A stretch of DNA of 64,000 bases from Paenibacillus apiarius (GCF_017052585.1 NZ_JAFFHZ010000002.1:434001-498000), one strand, 5' to 3'. Positions 17,167 to 25,990 are shown, numbered from the stretch's first letter. The notes: a model not told the origin generated them from the letters alone. Numbers and translations are program-made.

Positions 17167-18633
17167 TTAGAGCAAGCCCAAATAGTCTTGAATTCCTTTG
17201 ACGATGTTCTCTGCAACGCGCGCTTGGAACTGCTCATCAAAAAGTTGGGATTCGTCATATTCATTCGTCAAGTATCCAACTTCAAGCAGAATGGCCGGCA
17301 TTTTGGTCTCGCGAGTGACATGGTGATCGGCCTTGCGCACCCCTCGGTCTTTGAACTGAGTTCCTTCGACAAGATGCCCGTGCATCGTATCGGCGAACGC
17401 TTTGCTTTCCGAGCGCCAGTAATAGGTCTCGGTGCCGGTTATTGAAGGTTTATTGTCAATGCTGTTGGCATGGATGGATACAAATAAGTCCGCCGCCAAA
17501 TCATTGGCTATTTTGGCTCGATCGCTCAGTTTTACAAACGTGTCGTCTTCGCGCGTCAACACGACATGAAACCGATCGTCTTGGCGCAGAAGTTCGCCTA
17601 CTTTCAAAGAAAGCGCCAGATTGAAATCTTTCTCATACCGTTTCGCGATGCTTACCGCACCTGAATCGTGATCGCCGTGCCCTGCATCGATGACGATTGC
17701 GTATTTGCCGTCGGGCTTTGTCGGCGGCACAGGCTCTCCGCCGCTGCCGGCGCCTGTGCCGGGAACCAGCGACACCGTCGCCAGACCCTCGCCATTTGTC
17801 GCAACGTCTGCTTGAAGAGGATAGTTCGCATCGATAACGAAACGAACGGTATTCGGATCATCGCTGAACATCGCATAGCGAATTCGCTGCACATCCGGGT
17901 AGTCTGTAATTATCATTTCCCCTTGACCGTCATCGTTGAAACTGAATCTTTCATAAAAAGTGCCCGCGAATGCGGTTCTCGGGAAATCTATGACAACGCG
18001 ATCAGGGTCTGTCATCGTCATAATTTTCGGTTTTACGTTGGAATCTGTAGCGATATGTAACTGGTTGTTCATAAACGAAAAATCTGTAACACGAGCATCT
18101 TCCCCCTGCTCGTTGCCATTACTCCCTTCGGTCGAGGCGTCTTCGCCGTTAGGCGTGCCTGCCGTGGGAGGTACAACGTCTGGAGATGACTCATCGGCTG
18201 TGAACAAGTACACTGACTTCGTGTCTTTATCCCATTCCACCGTCAACCCCATATTCTGCCCGACGAAGCGGAGCGGAACGAGCGTTGCATTTTGTTTGAC
18301 GATTGGAGCTACGTCCAATTGGACTTCTTTGTCATTGACTTTGGCCGTCTTCTGATTGACAGTCAGGTTTAAGCGTTTGCTATCGTTATTTATGGTTACC
18401 GTCTGCGCCTTCCCGTTCCAATTCACCTTATACCCTAATTCTTCAGAAACGACGCGAATCGGTATCATGACCGAATTATTGCTCATCGTAATTTTCTCCG
18501 GCAATTTGATGGAATTGCCGTTCAGGTACAAGCTCGGATCAGGAGCAGCTTGTCCTATGTTGGGAAACAGCACGCACAACAACATCATCATTAGCAACCC
18601 TAGACCTATTTTGTGTCCTCTCTGCATCTTCAC
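17167..18633 (-). CDS. N-acetylmuramoyl-L-alanine amidase, AMIN/Amidase_3 type
   Basis: Secreted zinc amidase of 488 aa that cleaves the bond between N-acetylmuramic acid and the stem peptide. Order of parts: signal peptide (1-29, ends NIGQAAP); a copper-amine-oxidase-like N domain (about 35-140, VMIPIRVVSEELG and TLVPLRFVGQNMG); a Ser/Pro/Gly linker; an AMIN domain (about 180-290), which targets AmiC-type enzymes to envelope sites; and a catalytic Amidase_3 domain (about 310-485). Zinc and catalytic residues show in IVIDAGHGDHDSGA, RYEKDFNLAL, VSIHANS and ILLEVGYLTN. The start is a GTG at 18633 after AAGGA; the ATG two codons on (18627) after AGAGG is equally possible. Confidence 0.93.
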   Translation of the reverse strand: MKMQRGHKIGLGLLMMMLLCVLFPNIGQAAPDPSLYLNGNSIKLPEKITMSNNSVMIPIRVVSEELGYKVNWNGKAQTVTINNDSKRLNLTVNQKTAKVNDKEVQLDVAPIVKQNATLVPLRFVGQNMGLTVEWDKDTKSVYLFTADESSPDVVPPTAGTPNGEDASTEGSNGNEQGEDARVTDFSFMNNQLHIATDSNVKPKIMTMTDPDRVVIDFPRTAFAGTFYERFSFNDDGQGEMIITDYPDVQRIRYAMFSDDPNTVRFVIDANYPLQADVATNGEGLATVSLVPGTGAGSGGEPVPPTKPDGKYAIVIDAGHGDHDSGAVSIAKRYEKDFNLALSLKVGELLRQDDRFHVVLTREDDTFVKLSDRAKIANDLAADLFVSIHANSIDNKPSITGTETYYWRSESKAFADTMHGHLVEGTQFKDRGVRKADHHVTRETKMPAILLEVGYLTNEYDESQLFDEQFQARVAENIVKGIQDYLGLL

Positions 18634-18639
18634 CTCTAC

Positions 18640-18840
18640 ATCCTTTCTTGTTGTTCCGCCCTATATGTCTATTTATTGAGAACGGACGTATTATTAGACG
18701 TACAAAAAGGACAAAAGTTGCGTAAATTCAACATATTTTGGTTAAAAATATCGTCCTCTATTTAAATGTAATTCAACATCCCACTGGCAGGCAAGAGGGG
18801 ACTTCAAATAAACTTTGACTTTCTTTGCGCGCAAATGACA
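18640..18840. other. AT-rich intergenic stretch without recognisable gene
   Basis: This part of the 530-bp gap between the amidase gene and leuD is AT-rich and presumably carries the amidase promoter on the minus strand. I see no convincing -35/-10 pair, no hairpin and no coding frame. Confidence 0.5.
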
Positions 18841-18902
18841 AAAACCCGCGCTTCGGCAACGACATTCCCCGCATGAGGAACTACGAGACGGCGCGGGCTT
18901 TT
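18841..18902. terminator. Bidirectional terminator-like hairpin
   Basis: AAAACCCGCGC and GCGCGGGCTTTT form an 11-bp GC-rich stem around a 39-nt loop. The T-run is TTTT on the plus strand and TTTTT on the minus strand. It would end minus-strand transcription coming from leuCD or from the gene remnant at 18952-19101. Confidence 0.65.
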
Positions 18903-18951
18903 ATGAGCATGACTGCCACCGCTGGATATGATCCCATCAGTGAATGAGTAT

Positions 18952-19101
18952 TCAGGCGATGACGGGAGAGCCGTTGTTCAACGCCACGGTCTGATTCGGG
19001 TCCCACATTTCTGGCTCGTGGGATGACACAATGACGGTCCTTGCACGCGCAGCAACAGCATTTATCGCAGGCAGAACGATAGCCCTCTGTTCCAAGCGCA
19101 T
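18952..19101 (-). pseudogene. Possible C-terminal remnant of an ABC-type ATPase
   Basis: An open frame of about 48 codons ends at 18952 and reads VLPAINAVAARARTVIVSS then HEPEMWDPNQTVAL. The core resembles the region after Walker B, including the H-loop (TVIVSSH), of an ABC ATPase. Walker A, signature and Walker B are absent, no ribosome site precedes it, and extending the frame upstream only reads through the hairpin at 19107-19147. It is followed by a terminator, which suggests a decayed gene rather than chance. Resemblance was judged by eye, so identity is tentative. Confidence 0.35.
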
Positions 19102-19106
19102 ACGCA

Positions 19107-19147
19107 AGCAGCCCCTGGGTCGCCGGAGCGGCGATCCAGGGGCTGCT
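19107..19147. terminator. Long GC-rich hairpin after leuD
   Basis: AGCAGCCCCTGG pairs with CCAGGGGCTGCT, and inside it TCGCC pairs with GGCGA, giving an 18-bp stem with one mismatch 18 bp after the leuD stop. No U-run follows on the minus strand, so it may stabilise the leuCD 3' end or act as a weak terminator. Confidence 0.6.
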
Positions 19148-19164
19148 CGCGTATAGGACATGAA

Positions 19165-19773
19165 TTAGACCGAATAAGCAAGACGCTCAGCGTGCTTCGC
19201 CTCATACGAAGCAATCGCGTCTTCATGCTTCAGCGTCAGACCGATATCGTCCAACCCTTGCAGAAGGAATTGACGGCGGTGCTCATCCAGATCGAAGGAG
19301 TATGACAACCCATAATCATCCGTTATCACCTTATTCTCCAGATCGACATGAAGCTGATACCCTTCATGCTGAGCCGTGCGCCGGAACAACTCCTCCACTT
19401 GCTCTTCCGAGAGCTTCACGGGCAGCACGCTGTTTTTGAAGCAGTTGTTATAGAAAATATCGGCAAAGGACGGTGCGATGACACAGCGGAAGCCGTAATC
19501 CAAAATCGCCCACGGCGCATGCTCGCGCGAGGAGCCGCAGCCGAAGTTAGCGCGTGAGATAAGCACGCTTGCCCCTTGATAACGCGGCTTGTTCATTTCG
19601 AATGTCGTAATGGCATTGCCTTCCTGGTCAAATCGCCATTCATAGAACAGAAACTGGCCGAATCCGCTCCGTTCGATACGCTTCAAAAATTGTTTTGGAA
19701 TAATCGCATCCGTGTCCACGTTCACCCGATCGACAGGTGCGACGAGACCCGTTAATTTCGTAAATGATTGCAT
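19165..19773 (-). CDS. leuD: 3-isopropylmalate dehydratase small subunit
   Basis: Small subunit of the leucine-pathway isomerase that converts 2-isopropylmalate to 3-isopropylmalate, 202 aa. The aconitase swivel-domain motifs are present: VDTDAIIPKQFLK near the N-terminus and NFGCGSSREHAPWAILDYG around residues 71-89, followed by FADIFYNNCFKNSVLPV. It starts 15 bp after the leuC stop and is co-transcribed with it. Length and motifs are normal for the bacterial two-subunit enzyme. Confidence 0.96.
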   Translation of the reverse strand: MQSFTKLTGLVAPVDRVNVDTDAIIPKQFLKRIERSGFGQFLFYEWRFDQEGNAITTFEMNKPRYQGASVLISRANFGCGSSREHAPWAILDYGFRCVIAPSFADIFYNNCFKNSVLPVKLSEEQVEELFRRTAQHEGYQLHVDLENKVITDDYGLSYSFDLDEHRRQFLLQGLDDIGLTLKHEDAIASYEAKHAERLAYSV

Positions 19774-19788
19774 GAGTCCGTCCTCCTC

Positions 19789-21213
19789 TTAGTTCAGCAC
19801 TTCCGCTTTGAATTCCCAATTGCGCACGTCGACGAAATGCCCCTTAACCGCAGCGGCGGCAGCCATTGCCGGCGATAAGAGATGCGTCCTGCCGCCGCGG
19901 CCTTGACGGCCTTCGAAGTTGCGGTTCGATGTCGAAGCGCAGCGTTGGCCTGGCTGAAGCACATCCGGGTTCATGGCCAGACACATGCTGCAGCCCGCAT
20001 CGCGCCATTCAAAGCCCGCATCCGTAAATATTTTGTCCAGACCTTCCGCCTCGGCTTGCAGCTTGACGCGGCCAGAGCCGGGAACGACAATCGCCGTTAC
20101 TCCGTCATTTACCTTATAGCCTTTGGCCACTTCAGCCGCAGCGCGCAAATCCTCAATTCGCCCATTCGTGCAGGAACCGATAAAGACATAATCGATGCCA
20201 ATATCCGTCATGCGTGTGCCTGGCGTCAAATCCATATATTCTAATGCCTTTTCAGCAGCTTTTCGTTCATTTTCCGTCGTAAAATCGGCCGGGTTCGGCA
20301 CTGTCGCCGTAATATCCGCTCCCATTCCCGGACTCGTTCCCCAAGTGACTTGAGGAATCAAGCTATCCATATCGATGTCGACGACGCAGTCGTAAGACGC
20401 GCCTTCATCCGTAGCCAACCGCTTCCATTGCTCGACCGCAGCATCATACGCCGCGTCTTGCGGCACATATTGCCGGCCGCGCAAGTAGTCGAACGTCGTC
20501 TCGTCAGGAGCGATCAGCCCTGCCCGGGCACCGGCTTCAATGGACATGTTGCATACCGTCATGCGCTCTTCCATCGACAGCTCGCGAATCGCTTCACCCG
20601 TATATTCAATTACATATCCGGTTGCAAAGTCAGTGCCGTGCTTGGCGATAAAAGCCAAAATCATATCCTTCGCCGTTACGCCTGGTTTGCGCTTGCCCAC
20701 GAACCGCACTTCCATTGTCTTGGACTTCGCCTGCTGCAGGCATTGGGTTGCAAGCACATGCTCCACTTCGCTAGTGCCGATCCCGAATGCGAGCGCTCCG
20801 AATGCGCCGTGCGTAGACGTATGGCTGTCGCCGCATACAATCGTTTTCCCCGGATGAGTCAATCCGAGCTCTGGTCCCATAACGTGAACGACCCCTTGAT
20901 CAATGCTGCTCAGGTCGAACAATGTAACTCCGAATTCCGCACAGTTCCGCGACAACGTATCGATCTGCTGTTTCGAGATCGGATCCGAGATGTTGAACCG
21001 GTCTTTCGTCGGAACGTTATGGTCCATCGTTGCATAGGTCAAATCCGGACGGCGCACCTTGCGGCCGCTCATACGCAAGCCTTCAAACGCTTGCGGCGAT
21101 GTCACCTCATGCACCAAATGCAAATCAATATACAAAATGCTCGGTTTGCCCTCTTCTTGCACGATGACATGCTGGTTCCAAATCTTTTCGTACATCGTTT
21201 TCTTCGTAGACAT
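19789..21213 (-). CDS. leuC: 3-isopropylmalate dehydratase large subunit
   Basis: Large, [4Fe-4S]-carrying subunit of isopropylmalate isomerase, 474 aa. Recognisable are [21 protein letters not shown], the first cluster Cys in [14 protein letters not shown], and the other two in [12 protein letters not shown], followed by [12 protein letters not shown]. The ATG at 21213 is preceded by GAGGTGAGG; a GTG three codons upstream is less well placed. It is transcribed divergently from a LysR gene across a 137-bp gap that holds an operator-like palindrome. The other leu genes (leuA, leuB) are not in the window. Confidence 0.96.
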   Translation of the reverse strand: MSTKKTMYEKIWNQHVIVQEEGKPSILYIDLHLVHEVTSPQAFEGLRMSGRKVRRPDLTYATMDHNVPTKDRFNISDPISKQQIDTLSRNCAEFGVTLFDLSSIDQGVVHVMGPELGLTHPGKTIVCGDSHTSTHGAFGALAFGIGTSEVEHVLATQCLQQAKSKTMEVRFVGKRKPGVTAKDMILAFIAKHGTDFATGYVIEYTGEAIRELSMEERMTVCNMSIEAGARAGLIAPDETTFDYLRGRQYVPQDAAYDAAVEQWKRLATDEGASYDCVVDIDMDSLIPQVTWGTSPGMGADITATVPNPADFTTENERKAAEKALEYMDLTPGTRMTDIGIDYVFIGSCTNGRIEDLRAAAEVAKGYKVNDGVTAIVVPGSGRVKLQAEAEGLDKIFTDAGFEWRDAGCSMCLAMNPDVLQPGQRCASTSNRNFEGRQGRGGRTHLLSPAMAAAAAVKGHFVDVRNWEFKAEVLN

Positions 21214-21306
21214 TTGCCTCACCTCATCGGTTGATTCCTCTATCTCTTTGCAAACAATATAGCATTTCCATCTTCATTGTTCCAAGATATAATAACTATA
21301 ATGATA

Positions 21307-21321
21307 ATAGGTTCAACCTAT
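21307..21321. promoter_or_regulatory. Perfect palindrome, probable LysR operator
   Basis: ATAGGTTCAACCTAT is a 15-bp perfect inverted repeat with a 1-nt centre, containing a T-N11-A core as in LysR-family boxes. It lies 30 bp before the lysR start and 93 bp before leuC, inside an AT-rich divergent promoter region, the usual place for control of the neighbour and of the regulator itself. Confidence 0.65.
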
Positions 21322-21350
21322 AACCTAATTGAGGAGGCTCGCACATTCCT

Positions 21351-22292
21351 ATGGAATTCCGCCAGCTGCTATATGCCGTTCAAATCGCCCAAGAGCGCAA
21401 TTTCTCCCGCGCAGCAGAGAAGCTGCACATCGCCCAACCTTCTTTGAGCCAGCAGTTGTCCAAGCTGGAGAAAGAAATCGGCGTGCTGTTATTCCAGCGC
21501 ACGACCAACTCTGTGGAGCTGACGCATGCCGGAGAAGTGTTTGTGGATCGTGCCCAAAAAATAATGGATGCCATGGAACAGTTGAAAAATGAAATGTCCG
21601 ACATCAGCCAGACTAAAAAAGGAAAGGTCGTCATCGGGACGATGCCGATTACCGGTTCGCATATTCTCCCGCATGTGCTGCCGCAATTTCATCTGCGCTA
21701 TCCGGAAATCGAGCTGATGCTCGTTGAAGATACTTCTACTTCCAATCTGGAAAGGATGACGGCCCAAGGCAAAAACGACCTGTGCCTCTTGTCTCTTCCG
21801 CTTACGGATGCTTCCTTGACATATGAGCCTATCGTTGAGGAAGAGATCGTGCTGGCTGTTCCGAATCAGCATCCCTTAGCCCTCCAGGCCGCGAATGCGA
21901 AGCGAAGCCTGCGGGAAGTTGCGCTGGAGGAGCTGCGGGAAGAGCCATTCATTCTGCTAAAGCGCGGACAAGGCTTCCGGCAAATTACACTCGAGCTGTG
22001 CAAAAAAGCGGGCTTTACTCCTAACGTCGTCTTCGAAAGCAGCAATATCGAAACGGTGCAATCGCTGGTCGCGGCAGGCATGGGAATGGCCTTGGTGCCT
22101 TCGTTCATCGCCACGGCGCCGCGAAGCGAATTCGTGCCCGTTTACATTTCGCTGGCAGGACGCCCGGCAAGGACGCTCGTCATCGCCTATCGCGATGGAA
22201 GGTATATGTCCAATGCCGCGGAAGCGTTCATGCAGACATTGACAGACACCGTGGCGGCACGCTTCGGCAGCCGCGCACGAGTGAGTGAATAG
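21351..22292 (+). CDS. LysR-family transcriptional regulator, divergent to leuCD
   Basis: DNA-binding regulator of 313 aa. The winged helix-turn-helix occupies residues 1-60 (FSRAAEKLHIAQPSLSQQLSKLEKEIG), followed by a linker helix and a two-lobed effector-binding domain (VVIGTMPITGSHILPHVLPQF onward). An AGGAGG sequence lies about 14 nt before the ATG, slightly far. The divergent arrangement with leuC and the palindrome between them suggests that it controls leuCD, though the ligand is unknown. Other members next to aconitase-type genes respond to citrate-like acids, so a related organic acid is possible. It ends 18 bp from the convergent GH3 gene. Confidence 0.92.
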   Translation: MEFRQLLYAVQIAQERNFSRAAEKLHIAQPSLSQQLSKLEKEIGVLLFQRTTNSVELTHAGEVFVDRAQKIMDAMEQLKNEMSDISQTKKGKVVIGTMPITGSHILPHVLPQFHLRYPEIELMLVEDTSTSNLERMTAQGKNDLCLLSLPLTDASLTYEPIVEEEIVLAVPNQHPLALQAANAKRSLREVALEELREEPFILLKRGQGFRQITLELCKKAGFTPNVVFESSNIETVQSLVAAGMGMALVPSFIATAPRSEFVPVYISLAGRPARTLVIAYRDGRYMSNAAEAFMQTLTDTVAARFGSRARVSE

Positions 22293-22310
22293 GGGAGGGG
22301 ACGGCCCTAT

Positions 22311-24185
22311 TCACTCCCCATGCTTCGGCAGCACCACCGGAAGCTTGCCAGGTGGCAGTGTGTCGTGAAACAATGCCCTTGCTCCGGCTCTTACGTTGCT
22401 GGCTGTAACGCCATAAATCGCAAATCCGACAGGCGCTCCGGATAGAGCCGCCATATCATAGGGTGTGCCCGCCGCAATGACAGCAGCAGGCTTCTTGCTG
22501 TCGAGAGCCAGCTTGAGCGCCTCCTTCATCTTCCCCGCTGCCTGCGGCTGCACATAAATATCCCTTGCAACCAATACGATAGCATCACTCGACTGCACTG
22601 CCGCCGCCAGCTTGTCATCCGGCAAAAGCAAGCTTTTGAATTCAAGCCTCCCCGCACCAATGCGGAATGATGATGCAGCAGCTTCAATCGCTCGCCGGAC
22701 CTGCTCTAGGCTGCGTTCCTCATGTCCGATCACAGTAATCACTTTCATCTCGGGCTGAATGAAAGCTTGATTGCGGTATGCATCCAGCTTCATCCCCCAC
22801 GGAGTAAGCGCTTGTGAAGCAATGCGATCGGCAAGCTGATGAGATTCGGCAGATGAAAGAAATTGTTCCGCTGAGTGAATCGCTTTTTCCGTCTCAAGCG
22901 GTTGCTGGCGCCCTTGCGGATTGATGACGCCATACTTCAGCTTGATGCGCAAAATCCGGCGCACACTCTCCTCAATCCGCTCCGCTGATAGTTTCCCTTC
23001 ATCTATCGCTTTGCGGATCCCTACGACAGCCGCATCGGGCTGCGGCGGCATAAGCAGCACGTCCGCTCCCGCTTGCAGCGCCAGCACGGCCGCTTCGTCA
23101 CTCCCGAAATGATCGGAGATCGCCTTCATATTAAGCGCATCCGTAACGATGGCCCCTCGAAAATTCAGCTTCTCGCGCAAAATGCCAGTCAAAATATGCG
23201 GAGATAAAGTGGCGGGCAGCGCAATCAGGCTTCCGTCTTTCTTAGAACGGACGGCGGACGGCTCCAGCTTCGGCGCTTGAATGTGAGCGCTCATAATCAT
23301 ATCGGCTCCAGCTTCAATGGCGGCACGGAACGGAACCCATTCGACTTCCTCGAACCGCTCTTCGGCAAATGAAAGCTTGGGCAGGCCGGCATGGGAGTCG
23401 GTAGCCGTATCCCCATGGCCTGGAAAATGCTTGACGACCGCAGGCATTCCGCTCTGATGCATGCCGGAAATAAACGACTGCACATATGCTCCCACCGCTT
23501 CCGGATCAGAGCCGAAGGAGCGGAGCCCGATAACTGGATTGTTCGCGTTGCTGTTCACGTCCGCGACTGGAGCAAAGTTGAGATTGAACTCCAGCTTATC
23601 CAACGTCCCGCTAATCTGATGGGCGGTTTCAGCCGCCAAGGCGGTGTCTCCGGAAGCGGCAATCGCCATATTTCCATTGCCATCATTGGCAAAAGACAAA
23701 CGGGTGACCGGGCCTCCTTCTTCATCGATGCCAATCCACAGCGGAATGCGCGCCGCTTGCTGCAGTTCACGGTTCTGTGTTATTGTCTGTCTTGCATCCG
23801 GGAGGTTTTTCCGAAATAAGACAACTCCCCCGGGCTGCAGAGCCTGCAGCCGAGCAATAGCGGATTCTCCGGCTTGTTCCCTTCCCAGCGCATTCAAATC
23901 AACGATAAGCAGTTGGCTGATGCGTTCGTTCAGAGACATCCGGGCTAGCATCTCATTTACTTGTCGCTCCATCTCAGACGGCATGTTCTCCGAGTCCGGA
24001 GATCCAGCTCCGTCAGATGCAGAGGTCGCCGCCTCATTAGCGCCGCCATTCTTCGGCGCTCCCGCCCCCGGCCAGCCACTAAGCCACGCAGCTCCCAGCA
24101 AAAGCAGAATCAAGGCAGCAAGAACGCCCCATTTCATCCGCCGCTTCCCATGTCTTCTATGACGCTCCACTCTCGACTTCTTCAT
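22311..24185 (-). CDS. Glycoside hydrolase family 3, NagZ-like beta-N-acetylglucosaminidase
   Basis: Probable cell-wall-recycling hexosaminidase of 624 aa that removes N-acetylglucosamine from muropeptides. After a basic N-terminus, one hydrophobic segment (WGVLAALILLLLGAAWLSGW) anchors or exports it. The GH3 TIM barrel follows: FNLNFAPVADVNSN, the NagZ signature KHFPGHGDTATDSH carrying the catalytic Asp/His pair, and the nucleophile Asp in IVTDALNMKAIS. A C-terminal GH3 domain follows from about residue 430, as in Gram-positive NzbA/NagZ proteins. Its ATG overlaps the upstream nitrilase-family stop as TAATG, indicating translational coupling. Confidence 0.9.
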   Translation of the reverse strand: MKKSRVERHRRHGKRRMKWGVLAALILLLLGAAWLSGWPGAGAPKNGGANEAATSASDGAGSPDSENMPSEMERQVNEMLARMSLNERISQLLIVDLNALGREQAGESAIARLQALQPGGVVLFRKNLPDARQTITQNRELQQAARIPLWIGIDEEGGPVTRLSFANDGNGNMAIAASGDTALAAETAHQISGTLDKLEFNLNFAPVADVNSNANNPVIGLRSFGSDPEAVGAYVQSFISGMHQSGMPAVVKHFPGHGDTATDSHAGLPKLSFAEERFEEVEWVPFRAAIEAGADMIMSAHIQAPKLEPSAVRSKKDGSLIALPATLSPHILTGILREKLNFRGAIVTDALNMKAISDHFGSDEAAVLALQAGADVLLMPPQPDAAVVGIRKAIDEGKLSAERIEESVRRILRIKLKYGVINPQGRQQPLETEKAIHSAEQFLSSAESHQLADRIASQALTPWGMKLDAYRNQAFIQPEMKVITVIGHEERSLEQVRRAIEAAASSFRIGAGRLEFKSLLLPDDKLAAAVQSSDAIVLVARDIYVQPQAAGKMKEALKLALDSKKPAAVIAAGTPYDMAALSGAPVGFAIYGVTASNVRAGARALFHDTLPPGKLPVVLPKHGE

Positions 24186-25033
24186 TAGCTTGGCATGATG
24201 GATTTATGAGAGCCGACAGTGCCATATAGCGCCTCTCTCCGATCCTCAAATACCGGTATGCGTCCCCGCACCTCTTCTACCAAGGACAATTGGATGTGCG
24301 CCTGCACGAACGCTTCTTCCTCGTCGGCCCCGGCCAATGTCTCTCCCCATGGGTCCAGTATGACCGAGCTGCCGAAAAAGGAAGTTTCCTTCCCGTCCGC
24401 CCCCCTGCTGCTGCCCGTCCGGTTGCACGCCACGACATACATCTGGTTCTCGATCGAGCGCGCTGTCAGCAGCGTCTGCCAATGATGCAATCGCGGATGG
24501 GGCCATTGCGCCGGGACGAACAGCACCTCGACGCCTTGCAGCGCAAGCGTTCGCGACAGCTCCGGAAAACGGAGATCGTAACAAATGATGACTCCGCAGC
24601 TTACCCCGTCCAGCGTAAAGTGGCCGAGCGCTGCTCCCGCAGACAAGTAATGATGCTCATCCATCAAGCGAAACAGATGAGTTTTGTCATACGTCTTCGC
24701 AATAAGTCCTTGCCGATCCAGAACGTATGCGCGATTGTATATCCGATCCTGCTCGCGCACAGCTACCGAACCCCCGACGATATTGACTTGATATTGTGCG
24801 GCCAAGGCAGACAGCAGTCTTATCGTTTGTTCCCCCTGCTCGTCTGCCAATTCATGAATCCGCTTCAATGCGTATCCTGTATTCCACATTTCTGGCAAAA
24901 CAATGACGTCCGGCTTATCCTCCTGTTCCATGGCGGACTTTATTTTGTTCATGACCTGCATTCGATTGCGTTCAGGCTCGCCTATTGCAACGTCCATTTG
25001 AATGGCACATATTTTCCAGTGTTCACATTTCAT
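24185..25033 (-). CDS. Carbon-nitrogen hydrolase (omega-amidase-like, nitrilase superfamily)
   Basis: Cytoplasmic amidase of 282 aa with the nitrilase Glu-Lys-Cys triad: Glu in VLPEMWNTGY (about 46), Lys in YDKTHLFRL and Cys in GVIICYDLRFPEL. The pattern resembles omega-amidases (YafV/MtnU/NIT2 type), which hydrolyse alpha-ketoglutaramate or alpha-ketosuccinamate. In many Bacillales a homologue (MtnU) accompanies methionine salvage, which is of interest because mtnE lies less than 1 kb away on the other strand. The start MKCEHW at 25033 follows AGAGGAGAG. A longer version from 25096 lacks a ribosome site. The exact substrate is uncertain. Confidence 0.88.
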   Translation of the reverse strand: MKCEHWKICAIQMDVAIGEPERNRMQVMNKIKSAMEQEDKPDVIVLPEMWNTGYALKRIHELADEQGEQTIRLLSALAAQYQVNIVGGSVAVREQDRIYNRAYVLDRQGLIAKTYDKTHLFRLMDEHHYLSAGAALGHFTLDGVSCGVIICYDLRFPELSRTLALQGVEVLFVPAQWPHPRLHHWQTLLTARSIENQMYVVACNRTGSSRGADGKETSFFGSSVILDPWGETLAGADEEEAFVQAHIQLSLVEEVRGRIPVFEDRREALYGTVGSHKSIMPS

Positions 25034-25214
25034 CTTTTCACTCTCCTCTGTGATGCATTTTACATGAATGGGTACCAACTTCATATAGGATGCCATGTTA
25101 TCACATTTTGCTTAACACTTTCTTCCATCATACCTTTTCATGGAATGCAGTCAAGCTGGGCAAAGTAAGAAGGCAACCGAAATGATGGTTCCAGCTTAGA
25201 AAGGAGTATTTTTT

Positions 25215-25715
25215 ATGCGCATTACACGAGATGCATTACGGTTATTTCTCCTCAGCCTCTTTATATTCTGTCTGACGGTTCCCGGTATCGCATCCGTTGC
25301 TTCGGCTTGGGATCCGGCCAGTGACAAGGGTGATATCGTTCCTCCACTGCAATTGTTTGATATGCAGCAAGAGCGGATTATTAAAACATTGCCGAACAGC
25401 GAAGCGTACCAGACAGAAGCTAAAAAGTGGCTGGCTTCCGTAACGGGGCTTGCACCGCAAATCACGATCGGGCACAAATGCGGTTACATTATCCGCATTC
25501 CTTTGAAAGACCAGACCCAAGTAAAGCTGCCAAAAGTAGTTTTGGAGGTCAAAGACGTATTTTTAATCTACTGTCCGGATAAAGAACCGCTGCTATTGAT
25601 TTTCTCCGCGGAGCGGAAGCCGTTTTTGCTTCAATTCACCGCAGATGTGAAGCCGTTCATGCAGCAATTGCTTACTCCGCAGTCTTCGGGCAACGTGAAA
25701 GAATCAAACGGCTGA
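25215..25715 (+). CDS. Hypothetical secreted protein
   Basis: Protein of 166 aa with a clear signal peptide (LRLFLLSLFIFCLTVPGIASVASA) and no lipobox. The mature part has about 140 residues and includes a conserved-looking pair of lone cysteines (GHKCGYII and LIYCPDKEP) that could form a disulfide, plus three similar short strands, LLLIFSAERKPFLLQFTADVKPF. AAAGGAG followed by a T-run precedes the ATG, a strong site. It is a single gene, divergent from the nitrilase gene. I do not recognise the family. It may be an exported stress or wall protein. Confidence 0.75.
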   Translation: MRITRDALRLFLLSLFIFCLTVPGIASVASAWDPASDKGDIVPPLQLFDMQQERIIKTLPNSEAYQTEAKKWLASVTGLAPQITIGHKCGYIIRIPLKDQTQVKLPKVVLEVKDVFLIYCPDKEPLLLIFSAERKPFLLQFTADVKPFMQQLLTPQSSGNVKESNG

Positions 25716-25820
25716 AATGCGCATTTAGACTTGCACAATGAAGTTCAAGCTTCAAAAAAAAGTGTACACTTCAGGAAAAACATGCTACGTTATCGTTAAT
25801 ATTTTAAATAACAATGTGTA

Positions 25821-25950
25821 TTCAAAAGACCACTTTTCAGCATCTAAAGGAAACATGCTTCGGAAGCATAAGCTCTTCACGAGTGAATGCAAGATTCGGT
25901 GTCGAGTCTCATCTTGAGATGCTTCGTGATCGAAAGCGGTCTTTTTTGAA
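25821..25950 (+). repeat. Dispersed palindromic element, copy 1, with terminator-like outer stem
   Basis: Copy 1 begins TTCAAAAGACCACTTTT and ends GGTCTTTTTTGAA. The outer arms (AAAAGACC / GGTCTTTT, extended by CTTTTC / GAAAG) make a stem of about 13 bp with one mismatch and one bulge. Next inward, AGCATCT pairs with AGATGCT. The interior carries three small hairpins (ATGCTTCGGAAGCAT; TTCA-CGAG-TGAA; GATTCG-GTGT-CGAGTC). The last six T residues form a U-tract ending 43 nt before the mtnE start. Related copies are at 52721-52787 (minus) and 56637-56731. Confidence 0.7.
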
Positions 25951-25990
25951 TTACCACTAATACGATAATGAGTTCTGGAGTGGATGTCTT

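Noticed and set aside
22921..24188. Plus-strand frames across the GH3 gene
   Set aside because: They are antisense to clear GH3 catalytic motifs and lack start signals.
25716..25990. S-box (SAM-I) riboswitch ahead of mtnE
   Set aside because: mtnE genes in B. subtilis carry S-boxes, so I looked for the conserved GAGGGA...GGCCCGATGAAACC elements; they are absent. The hairpins there belong to the dispersed palindrome instead.
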